Of a DNA stretch of 64,000 nucleotides, positions 30,840 to 39,696 are shown in pieces (within the stretch, counting starts at the first letter, position 1; the number at the start of each line of letters is the position of its first letter). The notes beneath the pieces are model-generated. The model worked only from the letters and a program-made list of their open reading frames with translations, had not been told where the DNA came from and searched no databases. The DNA comes from Methylobacterium sp. NMS14P (lineage in GTDB: Bacteria > Pseudomonadota > Alphaproteobacteria > Rhizobiales > Beijerinckiaceae). Location of the stretch: positions 3,828,501 to 3,892,500 of the forward strand of contig NZ_CP087106.1 in NCBI RefSeq assembly GCF_028583545.1, written 5' to 3'. A program made the translations under genes and the position numbers.

Positions 30840-31481
30840 ATGATGGCTCAGGGTGCGGTGCTGGAGCGGGGTCAGGCCCAGCACGAGGGCGACAAGCGGC
30901 AGCAGATCCTCGAGGGCGCGCGGACGGTGTTCCTGGCCGCGGGGTTCGACGGCGCGAGCATGGGCGAGATCGCCCGCGCAGCCGGCGTCTCCAAGGGCAC
31001 GCTCTACGTATACTTCGAGAACAAGGAGGATCTGTTCGAGGCGCTGGCCATCCAGGAGAAGGCCAGCCTCGCCGAGGCTCTGTTCACCCTCGACGCGGAC
31101 GATCCCGACGTGCCGGGCGTCCTCACCCGGCTGGGAAGCAGCTTCCTGACCGAGATGTGCCGTCCGGCGCACGTCTCGCTGGTCCGCATGGTCATCGGCG
31201 CGAGCGAGAAGTTTCCGCGCTTCGGGCAGGTCTACTACCAGGCCGGTCCGGCCTGCGGCGTCGAGCGCCTCTCGCGCTACCTCGACGCGCAGGTCCAGGC
31301 GGGTCGCCTGACGATCGCCGACACCGAGCTCGCGGCCCGGCACTTCCTGCACCTCTGCCAGGCAGGTCTGCTGACCCGCCTGCTGTTCGCGGCAGGCGGC
31401 ATCGCCGGCGAGGCCGAGATGCGCCATCAGGTCGACGAGGCGGTGCGGGTGTTCCTGGCCGGGTACGGCCCCGCGCGCTGA
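30840..31481 (+). CDS. TetR-family repressor of the efflux module
   Basis: This 213-residue regulator has an N-terminal helix-turn-helix (MGEIARAAGVSKGTLYVYF) with the family's ENKEDLFEAL continuation. The ligand-binding C-terminal domain is unremarkable. The frame runs from 30828; I chose the ATG at 30840. It is divergent from the EmrA/EmrB-like pair, with two palindromic operators between, so it probably represses both and releases on binding a pump substrate. It is convergent with dxr, with repeat copy C between them. Confidence 0.9.
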   Translation: MMAQGAVLERGQAQHEGDKRQQILEGARTVFLAAGFDGASMGEIARAAGVSKGTLYVYFENKEDLFEALAIQEKASLAEALFTLDADDPDVPGVLTRLGSSFLTEMCRPAHVSLVRMVIGASEKFPRFGQVYYQAGPACGVERLSRYLDAQVQAGRLTIADTELAARHFLHLCQAGLLTRLLFAAGGIAGEAEMRHQVDEAVRVFLAGYGPAR

Positions 31482-31508
31482 GGCGCAGCTCCGGCGGGAA
31501 ACGTCGTT

Positions 31509-31585
31509 GCGAGCGCAGCGAAGCAACCCAGGGCGGCGCGACATTCTGCGAGCGTGGCGTCGCTGGATTGCTTCGCTGCGCTCGC
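31509..31585. repeat. interspersed palindromic repeat, copy C
   Basis: The arms are 31509-31533 and 31561-31585 around a 27-base centre. It is between the convergent tetR and dxr genes. The arms keep the GCGAGCGCAGCGAAGCAA consensus best of the four copies, and the outer ends CGTC/TGACC still partly pair. Confidence 0.88.
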
Positions 31586-31596
31586 AATGACCGGGT

Positions 31597-32775
31597 TCAG
31601 CCGGCGGCGCGCAGCTCCGGCAGGGCCTCGGCGCTCCAGATCCGCACATGGGCGTCGATGGCGAGCGCCTCGTCGACGTCGGCCGGCGCGGCCCGGTACT
31701 GCCCGGCGAAGTGGGTGCAGGCGCGCTCGACCAGATCGCTGATCCCGTAGAAGCCGATCCGGCCGGCGATGAACGCCGCCACCGCGATCTCGTTGGCGGC
31801 GTTCATCACGGTGGGCGCCGCGCCGCCGGCGGCCAGGGCCGCGCGGGCGATCCGCAGGCACGGGAAACGCGCCTCGTCCGCGGCCTCGAAGGTCAGCGAA
31901 CCGAGCTTCACGAGGTCGAGGGGCCGGCCCCGCTCGATGGTCAGCCGGTCGCCGAGGCCGAGGCAGTGCGAGATCGGCACGCGCATGTCGGGCAGTGCCA
32001 GCTCGGCGGTCACCGCGCCGTCGAGCCAGTAGACCATGCCGTGGATCACCGATTGCGGGTGCACGACCACGTCCAGGCGCTCGGGCTCGATGCCGAACAG
32101 GTGGTGCGCCTCGATCAGCTCGAGCCCCTTGTTCATCAGGCTCGCCGAATCGATGTTGATCTTCATGCCCATCGACCAGGTCGGGTGGGCGGCGGCCTCG
32201 GCCGCGGAGGCGGCGGCGATCCGCTCGCGGGTCCAGGTCCGGAACGGGCCGCCCGAGGCCGTGATCATCATGGTGCGGACGTCGGCGAGCGGCCGGCCGG
32301 CCAGCGCCTGGCTCAGCGCGTCGTGCTCGGAATCCATCGGCAGGATCGTGGCGCCGTAGCGGGCGGCGTCGCGCATGAAGGCGTCGCCGGCGCAGACGAG
32401 GCTCTCCTTGTTGGCCAGCGCGACCTTCCGGCCGAGCCGAAGGGCCGCGTGGGTCGATCTCAGCCCGGCCGCCCCGCTCACGGCCGCCACGACGATGTCG
32501 GCGTCGCGGGCGGCGGCCTCCATGACGGCCGCCTCCCCCGCCCCGCTCGGGATGCCGGAGCCCGACAGGGCCTCGGCCAGCGCCGGGCCGGCGGCCTCGT
32601 CGGCGAGCGCCGCGAAGGAGGCGTTGAGCTCGCGGGCGACCTTGGCCAGGGCGACGGGATCCTTGCCGCCGACCAGGGCGCCGACGCGGAACCGGTCGGC
32701 GTGCTGGGCCAGGAGGTCGGCGGTGGAGCGGCCGATCGAGCCGGTGGCGCCGAAGACGGTGACGACCTGGGTCAC
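31597..32775 (-). CDS. dxr: 1-deoxy-D-xylulose 5-phosphate reductoisomerase
   Basis: This 392-residue enzyme makes 2-C-methyl-D-erythritol 4-phosphate from DXP with NADPH, the second step of the MEP isoprenoid pathway. The N-terminal Rossmann motif is FGATGSIGRSTADLL. The metal-binding acidic site is in LPMDSEHDALSQ. The substrate loop includes ASGGPFRTW, and the C-terminal part has MNAANEIAVAAF. It lies between cdsA and, in most relatives, rseP. Here tetR-emrAB type genes intervene. Confidence 0.95.
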   Translation of the reverse strand: MTQVVTVFGATGSIGRSTADLLAQHADRFRVGALVGGKDPVALAKVARELNASFAALADEAAGPALAEALSGSGIPSGAGEAAVMEAAARDADIVVAAVSGAAGLRSTHAALRLGRKVALANKESLVCAGDAFMRDAARYGATILPMDSEHDALSQALAGRPLADVRTMMITASGGPFRTWTRERIAAASAAEAAAHPTWSMGMKINIDSASLMNKGLELIEAHHLFGIEPERLDVVVHPQSVIHGMVYWLDGAVTAELALPDMRVPISHCLGLGDRLTIERGRPLDLVKLGSLTFEAADEARFPCLRIARAALAAGGAAPTVMNAANEIAVAAFIAGRIGFYGISDLVERACTHFAGQYRAAPADVDEALAIDAHVRIWSAEALPELRAAG

Positions 32776-32794
32776 GGGTTCAACTCCCTCATCG

Positions 32795-33652
32795 TCACGT
32801 GATCAGACCGCCCCCGCGCAGGGCGAGATAGACGGCCGCCAGCACGGCGACCGCGAAGAATCCGTCGAGCCGGTCCATGACGCCGCCATGGCCGGGGATG
32901 ATCTTCCCGGAATCCTTGACGCCGTAGTGGCGCTTCAGGCCGGACTCGATCAGGTCGCCCGCCTGGCTCAGGACCGAGGCGAGCGCGCTCACGCCCGCCA
33001 CCACCGGGAGGGAGGCGGCGCTGGGCAGAGTCATGCCGGCGAGGTCGGCGACGACCGGCACCAGCGTCCCGGCGGCGACCGCGCCGGCGAGGCCGCCGAG
33101 GGCGCCCGACCACGTCTTGTTGGGCGAGACCCGGGGCATCAGCTTGGGGCCGCCGATCTTCCGGCCGGCGAAGTAGGCCGTGATGTCGGTGGACCAGACC
33201 ACCGCGAACATCCAGGCCGGCCCGACGAGGCCGATGGCGGGATCGTCGCGCAGGGCCACCGGCACCGCGGCGATCGCCGCCGCACCGAGCACGCCGAGGA
33301 AGGCGCGGAGCCGCCCCCGGCCGGTCCGGGCCACCGTGGCGCAGGCCGCGGCGCCGAGCAGCAGGACCGCGAGGCAGGCCGGCGTCGGCGCGCCGCCGCG
33401 CTGGCAGAGCAGCAGGGCGCCGAGCGTCGCCGCGCCCAGCGCGATCAGCACCTCGCGGGGCTCGGTGCGGCTCATCACCATCCACTCGGCGAAGCCGACG
33501 ATGCCGGCGGCGAGCCAGATCCCCGCGAAGGGCCAGCCGCCATAGACCAGCGCGGCCAGCACGCCGGCCCCGAGCACGAGGCCCGACGCGACGCGCAGCC
33601 ACAGCTCGCGCCGCCCCGAGGGACGCGCGGCCGGTGCGGCGGCGGAGGTCAC
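32795..33652 (-). CDS. cdsA: phosphatidate cytidylyltransferase
   Basis: This 285-residue integral membrane enzyme makes CDP-diacylglycerol, the phospholipid precursor. About eight membrane segments are visible. The CDS signature near the C-terminus is complete: SGLKRHYGVKDSGKIIPGHG followed by GVMDRLDG. The GTG at 33652 lies 19 bases after the frr stop, and the upstream in-frame extension is an Arg-rich shadow of frr. uppS, normally found just before cdsA, is absent. Confidence 0.92.
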   Translation of the reverse strand: MTSAAAPAARPSGRRELWLRVASGLVLGAGVLAALVYGGWPFAGIWLAAGIVGFAEWMVMSRTEPREVLIALGAATLGALLLCQRGGAPTPACLAVLLLGAAACATVARTGRGRLRAFLGVLGAAAIAAVPVALRDDPAIGLVGPAWMFAVVWSTDITAYFAGRKIGGPKLMPRVSPNKTWSGALGGLAGAVAAGTLVPVVADLAGMTLPSAASLPVVAGVSALASVLSQAGDLIESGLKRHYGVKDSGKIIPGHGGVMDRLDGFFAVAVLAAVYLALRGGGLIT

Positions 33653-33671
33653 GCGCGTCGCATCCTTCGCC

Positions 33672-34235
33672 TCAGACCTGCATGATCTCCTTCTCCTTGG
33701 ACGCCAGCACGCCGTCGATCTCGGCGATGTACTGGTCGGTCGCCTTCTGAACGTCGGTGGCCTGACGCTTCTCGTCATCCTCCGAGATGGCGCTGTCCTT
33801 CAGGAGCTTCTTGAGGTGGTCGAGGCCGTCCCGGCGCACGTGGCGCACGGCGACGCGGGCCTCCTCGGTGTACTTGTGGGCGACCTTGACCATCTCTTTG
33901 CGGCGCTGCTCGTTCATCTCGGGGATGCGGAGCCGGATGGTCTGTCCCTCGGTCTGCGGGTTGAGGCCGAGGTCGGATTCGCGGATCGCCTTCTCGACGG
34001 CCGTGACCATGCTGCGGTCCCAGACCGAGATCGACAGGAGCCGGGGCTCCGGCACGCTGACGGTGGCGACCTGGGCCATCGGCATCAGCGAGCCGTAGGC
34101 GTCGACCTGGATCGGGTCGAGGAGCGACGGCGTGGCGCGCCCGGTGCGCAGCGAGCCGAGATCCTTCGAGAGTGAGGACACAGCGCCCTGCATGCGGCGC
34201 TTGATGTCGTTGAGATCGAATTCCGGTGTGGCCAT
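33672..34235 (-). CDS. frr: ribosome recycling factor
   Basis: This 187-residue protein splits post-termination ribosomes with EF-G. The sequence is typical: [20 protein letters not shown] near residues 25-45, [19 protein letters not shown], and the C-terminal helical part [18 protein letters not shown]. It follows pyrH on the same strand with a 114-base gap that contains a hairpin without a U run. Confidence 0.96.
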   Translation of the reverse strand: MATPEFDLNDIKRRMQGAVSSLSKDLGSLRTGRATPSLLDPIQVDAYGSLMPMAQVATVSVPEPRLLSISVWDRSMVTAVEKAIRESDLGLNPQTEGQTIRLRIPEMNEQRRKEMVKVAHKYTEEARVAVRHVRRDGLDHLKKLLKDSAISEDDEKRQATDVQKATDQYIAEIDGVLASKEKEIMQV

Positions 34236-34349
34236 GAGGGTCGTCCCGAGACGTCTGACGTGGTCTTGAGCCCGGCGCGGGCAGTCGCGGCCTCAATGGA
34301 CGAATTTTTTCAGGGCCGCAAACGGTCGCGGCCCCGATCCCGCCGCGCG

Positions 34350-35090
34350 TCAGGGCGCCACGAGGGTCGAGGGCGCGTCGCCCGACAGGATCGCGGCGAT
34401 CGAGCTCGGCGGGTGGAGCGACCCGACCACGATCGACAGGCGGCTCTCGCGGGCCAGGGCGAAGGCGGCGGTGTCCATCACCTTGAGGTCGCGGGCGATC
34501 GCCTCGTCGTGGGTGATGCGGTCGTAGCGCGTGGCGCTCGGATCCTTCTTCGGATCGGCCGAGTAGACGCCGTCCACCTGCGTCGCCTTGAGGACCGCGT
34601 CGCAGCGCAGCTCGGCGGCGCGCAGCACCGCGGCGGTGTCGGTGGTGAAGAACGGGTTGCCGGTGCCGCCCGCGAGGACGACCACCTGGCCCTTGTCCAG
34701 ATGGTGCAGCGCCGGCTGGCGGGCGTAGGTCTCGCAGATGGTCGGCATCGACACCGCCGACATGGTCCGCGCCTGGACGCCCGCGGCGTTGAGCGCCGTC
34801 TCGATCGCCAGCGAGTTCATGACCGTGGCCATCATGCCGAGCGAATCCCCGGTCGCCCGGTCGATCCAGCCGGCCGCGGAGATCCGCGCCCCGCGGATCA
34901 TGTTGCCGCCGCCCACCACGATGGCGATCTCGGCGCCCGCCTCGATCGTGCGGGCGATGTCCTCGGCGAGCGCCGCCAGCGTCGGCGGATGCAACCAGTA
35001 GCCGTCCGGAGCGGCGAGCGCCTCACCCGACAGTTTCACAAGGATACGGCGAAACGGCGTCGTCTCCGGCATCTGGGCCCCCGGCTCCAT
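34350..35090 (-). CDS. pyrH: UMP kinase
   Basis: This 246-residue kinase phosphorylates UMP to UDP. It has the amino-acid-kinase fold motifs RILVKLSGEAL at the N-terminus, VVGGGNMIRGA and LAGGTGNPFFTTD. The start is uncertain: ATG at 35090 or at 35072 (PETTPFRRI), 18 bases inside. Neither has a perfect ribosome site. It lies between tsf and frr in the common order. Confidence 0.94.
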   Translation of the reverse strand: MEPGAQMPETTPFRRILVKLSGEALAAPDGYWLHPPTLAALAEDIARTIEAGAEIAIVVGGGNMIRGARISAAGWIDRATGDSLGMMATVMNSLAIETALNAAGVQARTMSAVSMPTICETYARQPALHHLDKGQVVVLAGGTGNPFFTTDTAAVLRAAELRCDAVLKATQVDGVYSADPKKDPSATRYDRITHDEAIARDLKVMDTAAFALARESRLSIVVGSLHPPSSIAAILSGDAPSTLVAP

Positions 35091-35325
35091 CCCGCATCGC
35101 GCAAGCGGGGAGGCTTCTACGTCAACCGCCCGAGCGCCGTCGAGAGGCCCGGCACCGATCCGGCGGGGATCGTGGGTCGAAATGCTACCGACGCGCGAGA
35201 GACGTGCGAGAGACGTGCGCCCGGGAAGGAGGTCTGCGCCGCCGGCGCGGTCCGGGTCCGGACCGGCGGGCCCCGGGTCGATGCGACGCCGGCGCGACGG
35301 CGACCCGCCGCGCCGGCGCCCGTTC

Positions 35326-35424
35326 TCAGCTGCCGGCCAGGACGCCGACGGCGCCGAAGACGGTCATGGCGAGGCCGGAGGCGAACACGCCGATCATCAG
35401 GTAGGAGAAGGGTTTCAGAGCCAT
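35326..35424 (-). CDS. 32-residue small membrane protein
   Basis: A 33-codon frame (32 residues) in the pyrH-tsf gap encodes MALKPFSYLMIGVF followed by ASGLAMTVFGAVGVLAGS. It is one amphipathic-to-hydrophobic helix with Lys near the N-terminus, the pattern of single-span small proteins. Ribosome site evidence is weak. Codon composition is like the neighbours. The alternative is chance, so confidence is moderate. Confidence 0.45.
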   Translation of the reverse strand: MALKPFSYLMIGVFASGLAMTVFGAVGVLAGS

Positions 35425-35511
35425 GCCGGGAACTTAGCGCGGCGCCGCACAGCGGGGTGTGCGGCGCAACACGGCCCGGCGTGGATTGATTTGATGACCC
35501 CGAGAACGCGA

Positions 35512-35541
35512 AGCCCCGCCCGGCTCGTGCCGGACGGGGCT
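35512..35541 (-). terminator. hairpin after tsf
   Basis: AGCCCCGCCCGGC (35512-35524) and GCCGGACGGGGCT (35529-35541) pair over 13 positions with one mismatch and a 4-base loop, 46 bases after the tsf stop. In the minus direction it is followed by TTCGCGTTCT, a partly T-rich tail. It is likely the end of the rpsB-tsf transcript. Confidence 0.65.
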
Positions 35542-35586
35542 GATCTCACGATGACGGCCCGGCAAACCGGGCGTTCGCGGTCGGTC

Positions 35587-36513
35587 TCAGGCGCGGCCGG
35601 CCTGCTGGGCGACCTCGGTGGCGAAGTCCAGACCCTCTTCCTTCTCGATGCCGTCGCCCAGCGCGTAGCGGACGAAGCCCGTCAGGGTCACGGGACCGCC
35701 GACCTTGGAGCCGGCCTCCTTGAGGACCTGGCTCACCGTCTTCGAGCCGTCGTGCACGAAGGGCTGCTCGAGGAGGGTGACCTCCTTGTAGTAGCTCTTC
35801 AGGCCGCTCTCGATGATCTTGGCGAGGACGTGGTCCGGCTTGCCGGCGTTCTTCTCGCGCAGGATGTTCGACTCGCGCTCCACCGTGGCGGCGTCGACGC
35901 CCGAGGCGTCCAGCGCCACCGGGTTGGTCGCCGCGATGTGCATGGCGATCTGGCGGCCCAGCGCCGAGAGCGCGTCGACGTCGCCCTCGGACTCGAGCGC
36001 CACGAGCACGCCGATCTTGCCGAGGCCCTCGGAGATCTGGTTGTGCACGTAGGAGGCGATGACGCCCTTCTTGACCTCGAGCTTGGTCACCCGGCGCAGG
36101 TTCATGTTCTCGCCGATGGTGGCGATCAGGGCCTGCAGCTTCTCCGAGACGGTCTCGGCGGCGCCCGGGAAATGGGCCGCCTGGAGGCCCTCGAGCGTGC
36201 CGTCGGTGTTCAGGGCGATCTTGGCGGCCTCGCGGGCGAAGGCCTGGAAGGCGTCGTTGCGGGCGACGAAGTCGGTCTCGGAGTTCACCTCGACCACGGC
36301 GGCGTGGCGGCCGGCGGACTCGACGGCGACGAGGCCCTCGGCGGCGACGCGGCCGGCCTTCTTGGCGGCCTTGGCGAGACCCTTCTTGCGCAGCCAGTCG
36401 ACGGCGGCCTCGATGTCGCCCTGCGTCTCGTTGAGCGCGCCCTTGCAGTCCATCATGCCGGCGCCGGTCTTCTCCCGGAGCTCCTTCACCATCGCGGCGG
36501 TGATGTTGGCCAT
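35587..36513 (-). CDS. tsf: elongation factor Ts
   Basis: This 308-residue protein regenerates EF-Tu-GTP. The start [20 protein letters not shown] with [20 protein letters not shown] is the textbook N-terminal signature. The core has [14 protein letters not shown]. The ATG at 36513 is preceded by AAAGGGACC. It follows rpsB by 118 bases and shares its transcript by family precedent. Confidence 0.96.
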   Translation of the reverse strand: MANITAAMVKELREKTGAGMMDCKGALNETQGDIEAAVDWLRKKGLAKAAKKAGRVAAEGLVAVESAGRHAAVVEVNSETDFVARNDAFQAFAREAAKIALNTDGTLEGLQAAHFPGAAETVSEKLQALIATIGENMNLRRVTKLEVKKGVIASYVHNQISEGLGKIGVLVALESEGDVDALSALGRQIAMHIAATNPVALDASGVDAATVERESNILREKNAGKPDHVLAKIIESGLKSYYKEVTLLEQPFVHDGSKTVSQVLKEAGSKVGGPVTLTGFVRYALGDGIEKEEGLDFATEVAQQAGRA

Positions 36514-36631
36514 GGCGGTCCCTTTCGTGTGGTCTGGATGCGAGAGGCCCGGCGCGCGGGTGAGCGGCCGGGCCCGGTATGCCTGGAACCGCGACGGCCC
36601 GATGACGGTGCCGTCGCGGAGTCCCGATGGA

Positions 36632-37699
36632 TCAGGCCGCGGCGGCGGCCTCGACGAAGCCGCGGGCCTGCGAGACCCACGAATCGCGGTCGATGCGGCC
36701 GTTGAGCTTGAGGTCGGCATCGACCTTGGCGACGTCCTCGGCGGTCATCGCGGCGAGCTGCCAGTAGTGGTAGATGCCGGCGTCGTTGAGCTTCTGCACG
36801 ATCTGCGGGCCGGCGCCGTTGAGCTTGGTCAGGTCGTCCGGCGCGCCGCGCGGGGCGGCGAGCAGCTCGAAGTGCTCGGTCGACTCGGCGAGCATCGCCA
36901 CGTCGGCCGGGTCGAGGGCGTCGGACTCGACCGTGACGGCCGCGTCGTCGTTCGCCGGCAGCTCCTCGGCCATCGGCTCCTCGGAGGCGCCGATATCCAT
37001 GCCCGACGAGCCCTGGGCGCGCGAGATGCCGTCGATGGCGGCCTTGGCGATCAGGTCGCAGTACAGCGCGATCGCGCGGCCGGCGTCGTCGTTGGCCGGG
37101 ACGATGTAGCTGATGCCGTCCGGGTTGCAGTTGGTGTCGACGATGGCGGCGACCGGGATGCCGAGGCGGTTCGCCTCCTTGATCGCCAGCTGCTCCTTGT
37201 TGGTGTCGATCACGAACAGCAGGTCCGGCACGCCGCCCATGTCCTTGATGCCGCCGAGCGCCTTCTCGAGCTTCTCCTTCTCACGGGAGAGCATCAGGCG
37301 CTCCTTCTTGGTCAGGCCCGGGCCGCCGGTCTCCAGCGTCTCGCTGACCTTCCGCAGGCGCGAGATCGAGCCCGAGATGGTCTTCCAGTTGGTGAGCATG
37401 CCGCCCAGCCAGCGGGAGTTGACGTAGTACTGGGCCGAGCGCTTGGCCGCCTCGGCGATCGTGTCGGCCGCCTGGCGCTTGGTGCCGACGAACAGCACGC
37501 GGCCGCCCTTGGCGACGGTGTCGCTCACCGCCTGCAGCGCCTGGTGCAGCGCCGGCACGGTCTGGGCGAGGTCAATGATGTGGATGTTGTTGCGGGTGCC
37601 GAAGATGTACGGCTGCATCTTCGGGTTCCAGCGGTGCGACTGGTGACCGAAATGGGCGCCCGCCTCGAGGAGCTGACGCATAGAGAAATCGACGGCCAT
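36632..37699 (-). CDS. rpsB: ribosomal protein S2 with C-terminal helix-hairpin-helix extension
   Basis: This 355-residue protein is far longer than the E. coli S2 (241). Residues 1-235 are standard S2 ([47 protein letters not shown]). An acidic linker (about 236-285, [13 protein letters not shown]) leads to a compact domain from about 288 ([20 protein letters not shown]) that resembles the helix-hairpin-helix extensions found on several alphaproteobacterial proteins. It heads the tsf transcript. Confidence 0.95.
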   Translation of the reverse strand: MAVDFSMRQLLEAGAHFGHQSHRWNPKMQPYIFGTRNNIHIIDLAQTVPALHQALQAVSDTVAKGGRVLFVGTKRQAADTIAEAAKRSAQYYVNSRWLGGMLTNWKTISGSISRLRKVSETLETGGPGLTKKERLMLSREKEKLEKALGGIKDMGGVPDLLFVIDTNKEQLAIKEANRLGIPVAAIVDTNCNPDGISYIVPANDDAGRAIALYCDLIAKAAIDGISRAQGSSGMDIGASEEPMAEELPANDDAAVTVESDALDPADVAMLAESTEHFELLAAPRGAPDDLTKLNGAGPQIVQKLNDAGIYHYWQLAAMTAEDVAKVDADLKLNGRIDRDSWVSQARGFVEAAAAA

Positions 37700-37885
37700 G
37701 TTTTTCGTGCTCTCCGGTTATATCCGCCGCGGAGGGATGCGGCCGGCCGAGACCTCGGACGACCACCGGAAACGCCTCATTCAGGCATGAGGCCGGCTCC
37801 GCGTGTGGGATGGGCGGGCGCTTAGCAGAGGGCGGGTCCGAAGGCAAGGTGCGGCGCTGGACCGGGCTCGGGACCGTGGCCCGGA

Positions 37886-38626
37886 TCACCCGCCCGCGAA
37901 CACCGCCGCCACGTCGTCGGCCGTCATCACCCGGTACGCCCCCGCCGGCAGGTCCGCCGGCAGAGCGAGACCGCCGACCCGATCCCGGTGCAGCGCCGCG
38001 ACGTGGTTGCCGACCGCGGCGAACATCCGGCGGACCTGGTGGTACCGGCCCTCGGTCAGCGTCACCGCGCAGCGCGTGGCATCCTCGACGTCGAGCCGCA
38101 CCGGCAGGAGCGGGCGCTCCTCGCCCTCCAGCACGAGCGTGCCCGAGGCGAACACCTCCGCCTCGCGGCCGGTCAGCGGCCGGTCGAGGGTCACGCGGTA
38201 GCGCTTCGCCACCTGGGCCTTCGGGCTGATGATCCGGTGCAGGAGCGCCCCGTCGTCGGTCAGCAGCAGCAGGCCCGAGGTCTCCTTGTCGAGGCGCCCC
38301 ACCGTGGACAGCGGCGGGTCGCGGCGGCGCCAGCGCTCGGGCAGCAGCCCGTAGACCAGCGGGCCGGCCTCCTTGTGGGAGCAGGTCACGCCCAGCGGCT
38401 TGTGCAGCATCAGGCACAGGCCGGGGAGCGGGTCGAGGGACTCGCCGTCGATCGTGAGGCACGCCGGCAAATCCGGGGCGAGGGCGATCCGGTCGCCGGC
38501 ATCCGCGAGCTCCGCGCCGTCGAGGCGGATCGCACCGGCGCGGGCGAGGGCCTGGATCTCGCGGCGCGAGCCGTAGCCGAGATTGGCGAGGAGCTTGTCC
38601 AGGCGGACGGATCTCCCGGCGCTCAT
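37886..38626 (-). CDS. RsuA-family ribosomal small subunit pseudouridine synthase
   Basis: This 246-residue protein has an N-terminal S4-like RNA-binding region (VRLDKLLANLGYGSRREIQAL) and the catalytic GRLDKETSGLLLLTDDG with the active Asp. The EGRYHQVRRMFAAVGNHV C-terminal motif is typical of RsuA/RluB/E/F. RsuA modifies U516 of 16S rRNA. The exact target is inferred from length and the HKPLGVTCSH sequence. The rsmC-like gene ends 13 bases upstream, so the two rRNA-modification genes are likely co-transcribed. Confidence 0.88.
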   Translation of the reverse strand: MSAGRSVRLDKLLANLGYGSRREIQALARAGAIRLDGAELADAGDRIALAPDLPACLTIDGESLDPLPGLCLMLHKPLGVTCSHKEAGPLVYGLLPERWRRRDPPLSTVGRLDKETSGLLLLTDDGALLHRIISPKAQVAKRYRVTLDRPLTGREAEVFASGTLVLEGEERPLLPVRLDVEDATRCAVTLTEGRYHQVRRMFAAVGNHVAALHRDRVGGLALPADLPAGAYRVMTADDVAAVFAGG

Positions 38627-38639
38627 GACCGCCGCGCGC

Positions 38640-39545
38640 TCACCGGCGGGCCTCGTAGACCCGGTAGCCGCTCGCCTGGACGGCCACCGCGACGTGCCGG
38701 AACGCCGCGCGCAGGCTCGCCTCGTAGGGCAGGTGCGCGTTGGCCACGAGCCACAGCGCTCCCCCGGGGCGCAGGGCCTCGGCGGCCCGCGCGATGAACG
38801 CCCGGCCGAGGGCCTGATCCTCGCTTCCCCCCTCGTGGAACGGCGGGTTCGTGACGACGAAGTCGAGGTTCTCCGGCACGGCGCCGGACGCCCGGATATC
38901 CGCCCAGAGAATCGTCGCGCGCGGGTCGGCGACGTTGCGGCGCGCCATCTCGACGGCGCGCCGGTCGATCTCCAGCAGGGTCAGGGCGGTCACGGCCTCG
39001 GAGCCCAGGACGGCCCGCGACAGGACCCCGAGGCCGCAGCCGAAATCGGCGCCGCGGCCCTTGAGGGTCGGGAGGTTCGCCAGGAGCAGCGCCGTGCCGG
39101 GATCGAGTCGGTCCCACGAGAAGATGCCGGGCTGCGTGCACAGGGCGAGGTTGTCGACGTGGCGCGGGCCGCCCTCGTCGATCGCCTCGGCGAGGCCGGC
39201 CGGCGCCGTCGGCCGCTCCGCCGTGCAGATCCGGTGGTGCCGGCGCGGCTGGTCCGCGGCCGCGCAGCCGAAGGTCGTCAGCTCCTTGGCGAGGCGTGTG
39301 CCGCCGCGATCCTTCGGCGCCAGGGCGACCATGCGCCCGCCCGGCCCGAGGGCGCGCAGCACCTGAGCCAGCACGTAGCGCCGCTCGACCGTCCCGGGCG
39401 GCGCCAGGACGGTGGCCGCGTCGAGGCTGTTCTCGGACAGATCCTCCAGCCGCGCGGCGCCGGGGATCAATGGGGAGAGCTGGACGGCGTCGCCCGGGAC
39501 CTCGGCGAGGTCCACCGGCGGCAGGCCGTAGACGGCATGGCGCAT
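38640..39545 (-). CDS. RsmC-like class I methyltransferase
   Basis: This 301-residue protein has two halves. The N-terminal is a degenerate methyltransferase-like domain, as in RsmC. The C-terminal has the S-adenosylmethionine motif GADFGCGLGVLSRA and the base-binding NPPFHEGG. RsmC methylates a guanine of 16S rRNA, which is the most likely role. An ATG at 39545 is used; a TTG two codons earlier is possible. No strong ribosome site is visible. Confidence 0.85.
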   Translation of the reverse strand: MRHAVYGLPPVDLAEVPGDAVQLSPLIPGAARLEDLSENSLDAATVLAPPGTVERRYVLAQVLRALGPGGRMVALAPKDRGGTRLAKELTTFGCAAADQPRRHHRICTAERPTAPAGLAEAIDEGGPRHVDNLALCTQPGIFSWDRLDPGTALLLANLPTLKGRGADFGCGLGVLSRAVLGSEAVTALTLLEIDRRAVEMARRNVADPRATILWADIRASGAVPENLDFVVTNPPFHEGGSEDQALGRAFIARAAEALRPGGALWLVANAHLPYEASLRAAFRHVAVAVQASGYRVYEARR

Positions 39546-39696
39546 AGACAATTCGGGATTTGGAGTGCCGAATCCGGAACGCGAATCCGCGGCGGAGCGG
39601 GGTAAACCCGCGCCCGACTCGGTTCATCCGGGGGGAACACCGCGTTTATACCGGAACCGCCCGGGAAGCCCAGCCTCCCATGGGCGACCCGGCGCG

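Noticed and set aside
34313..34334. Hairpin GGGCCGC/GCGGCCC between frr and pyrH as a terminator
   Set aside because: It has a 7-base stem and an 8-base loop, but the six-base T run lies on the wrong side for the minus-strand genes, so it is not a canonical terminator.
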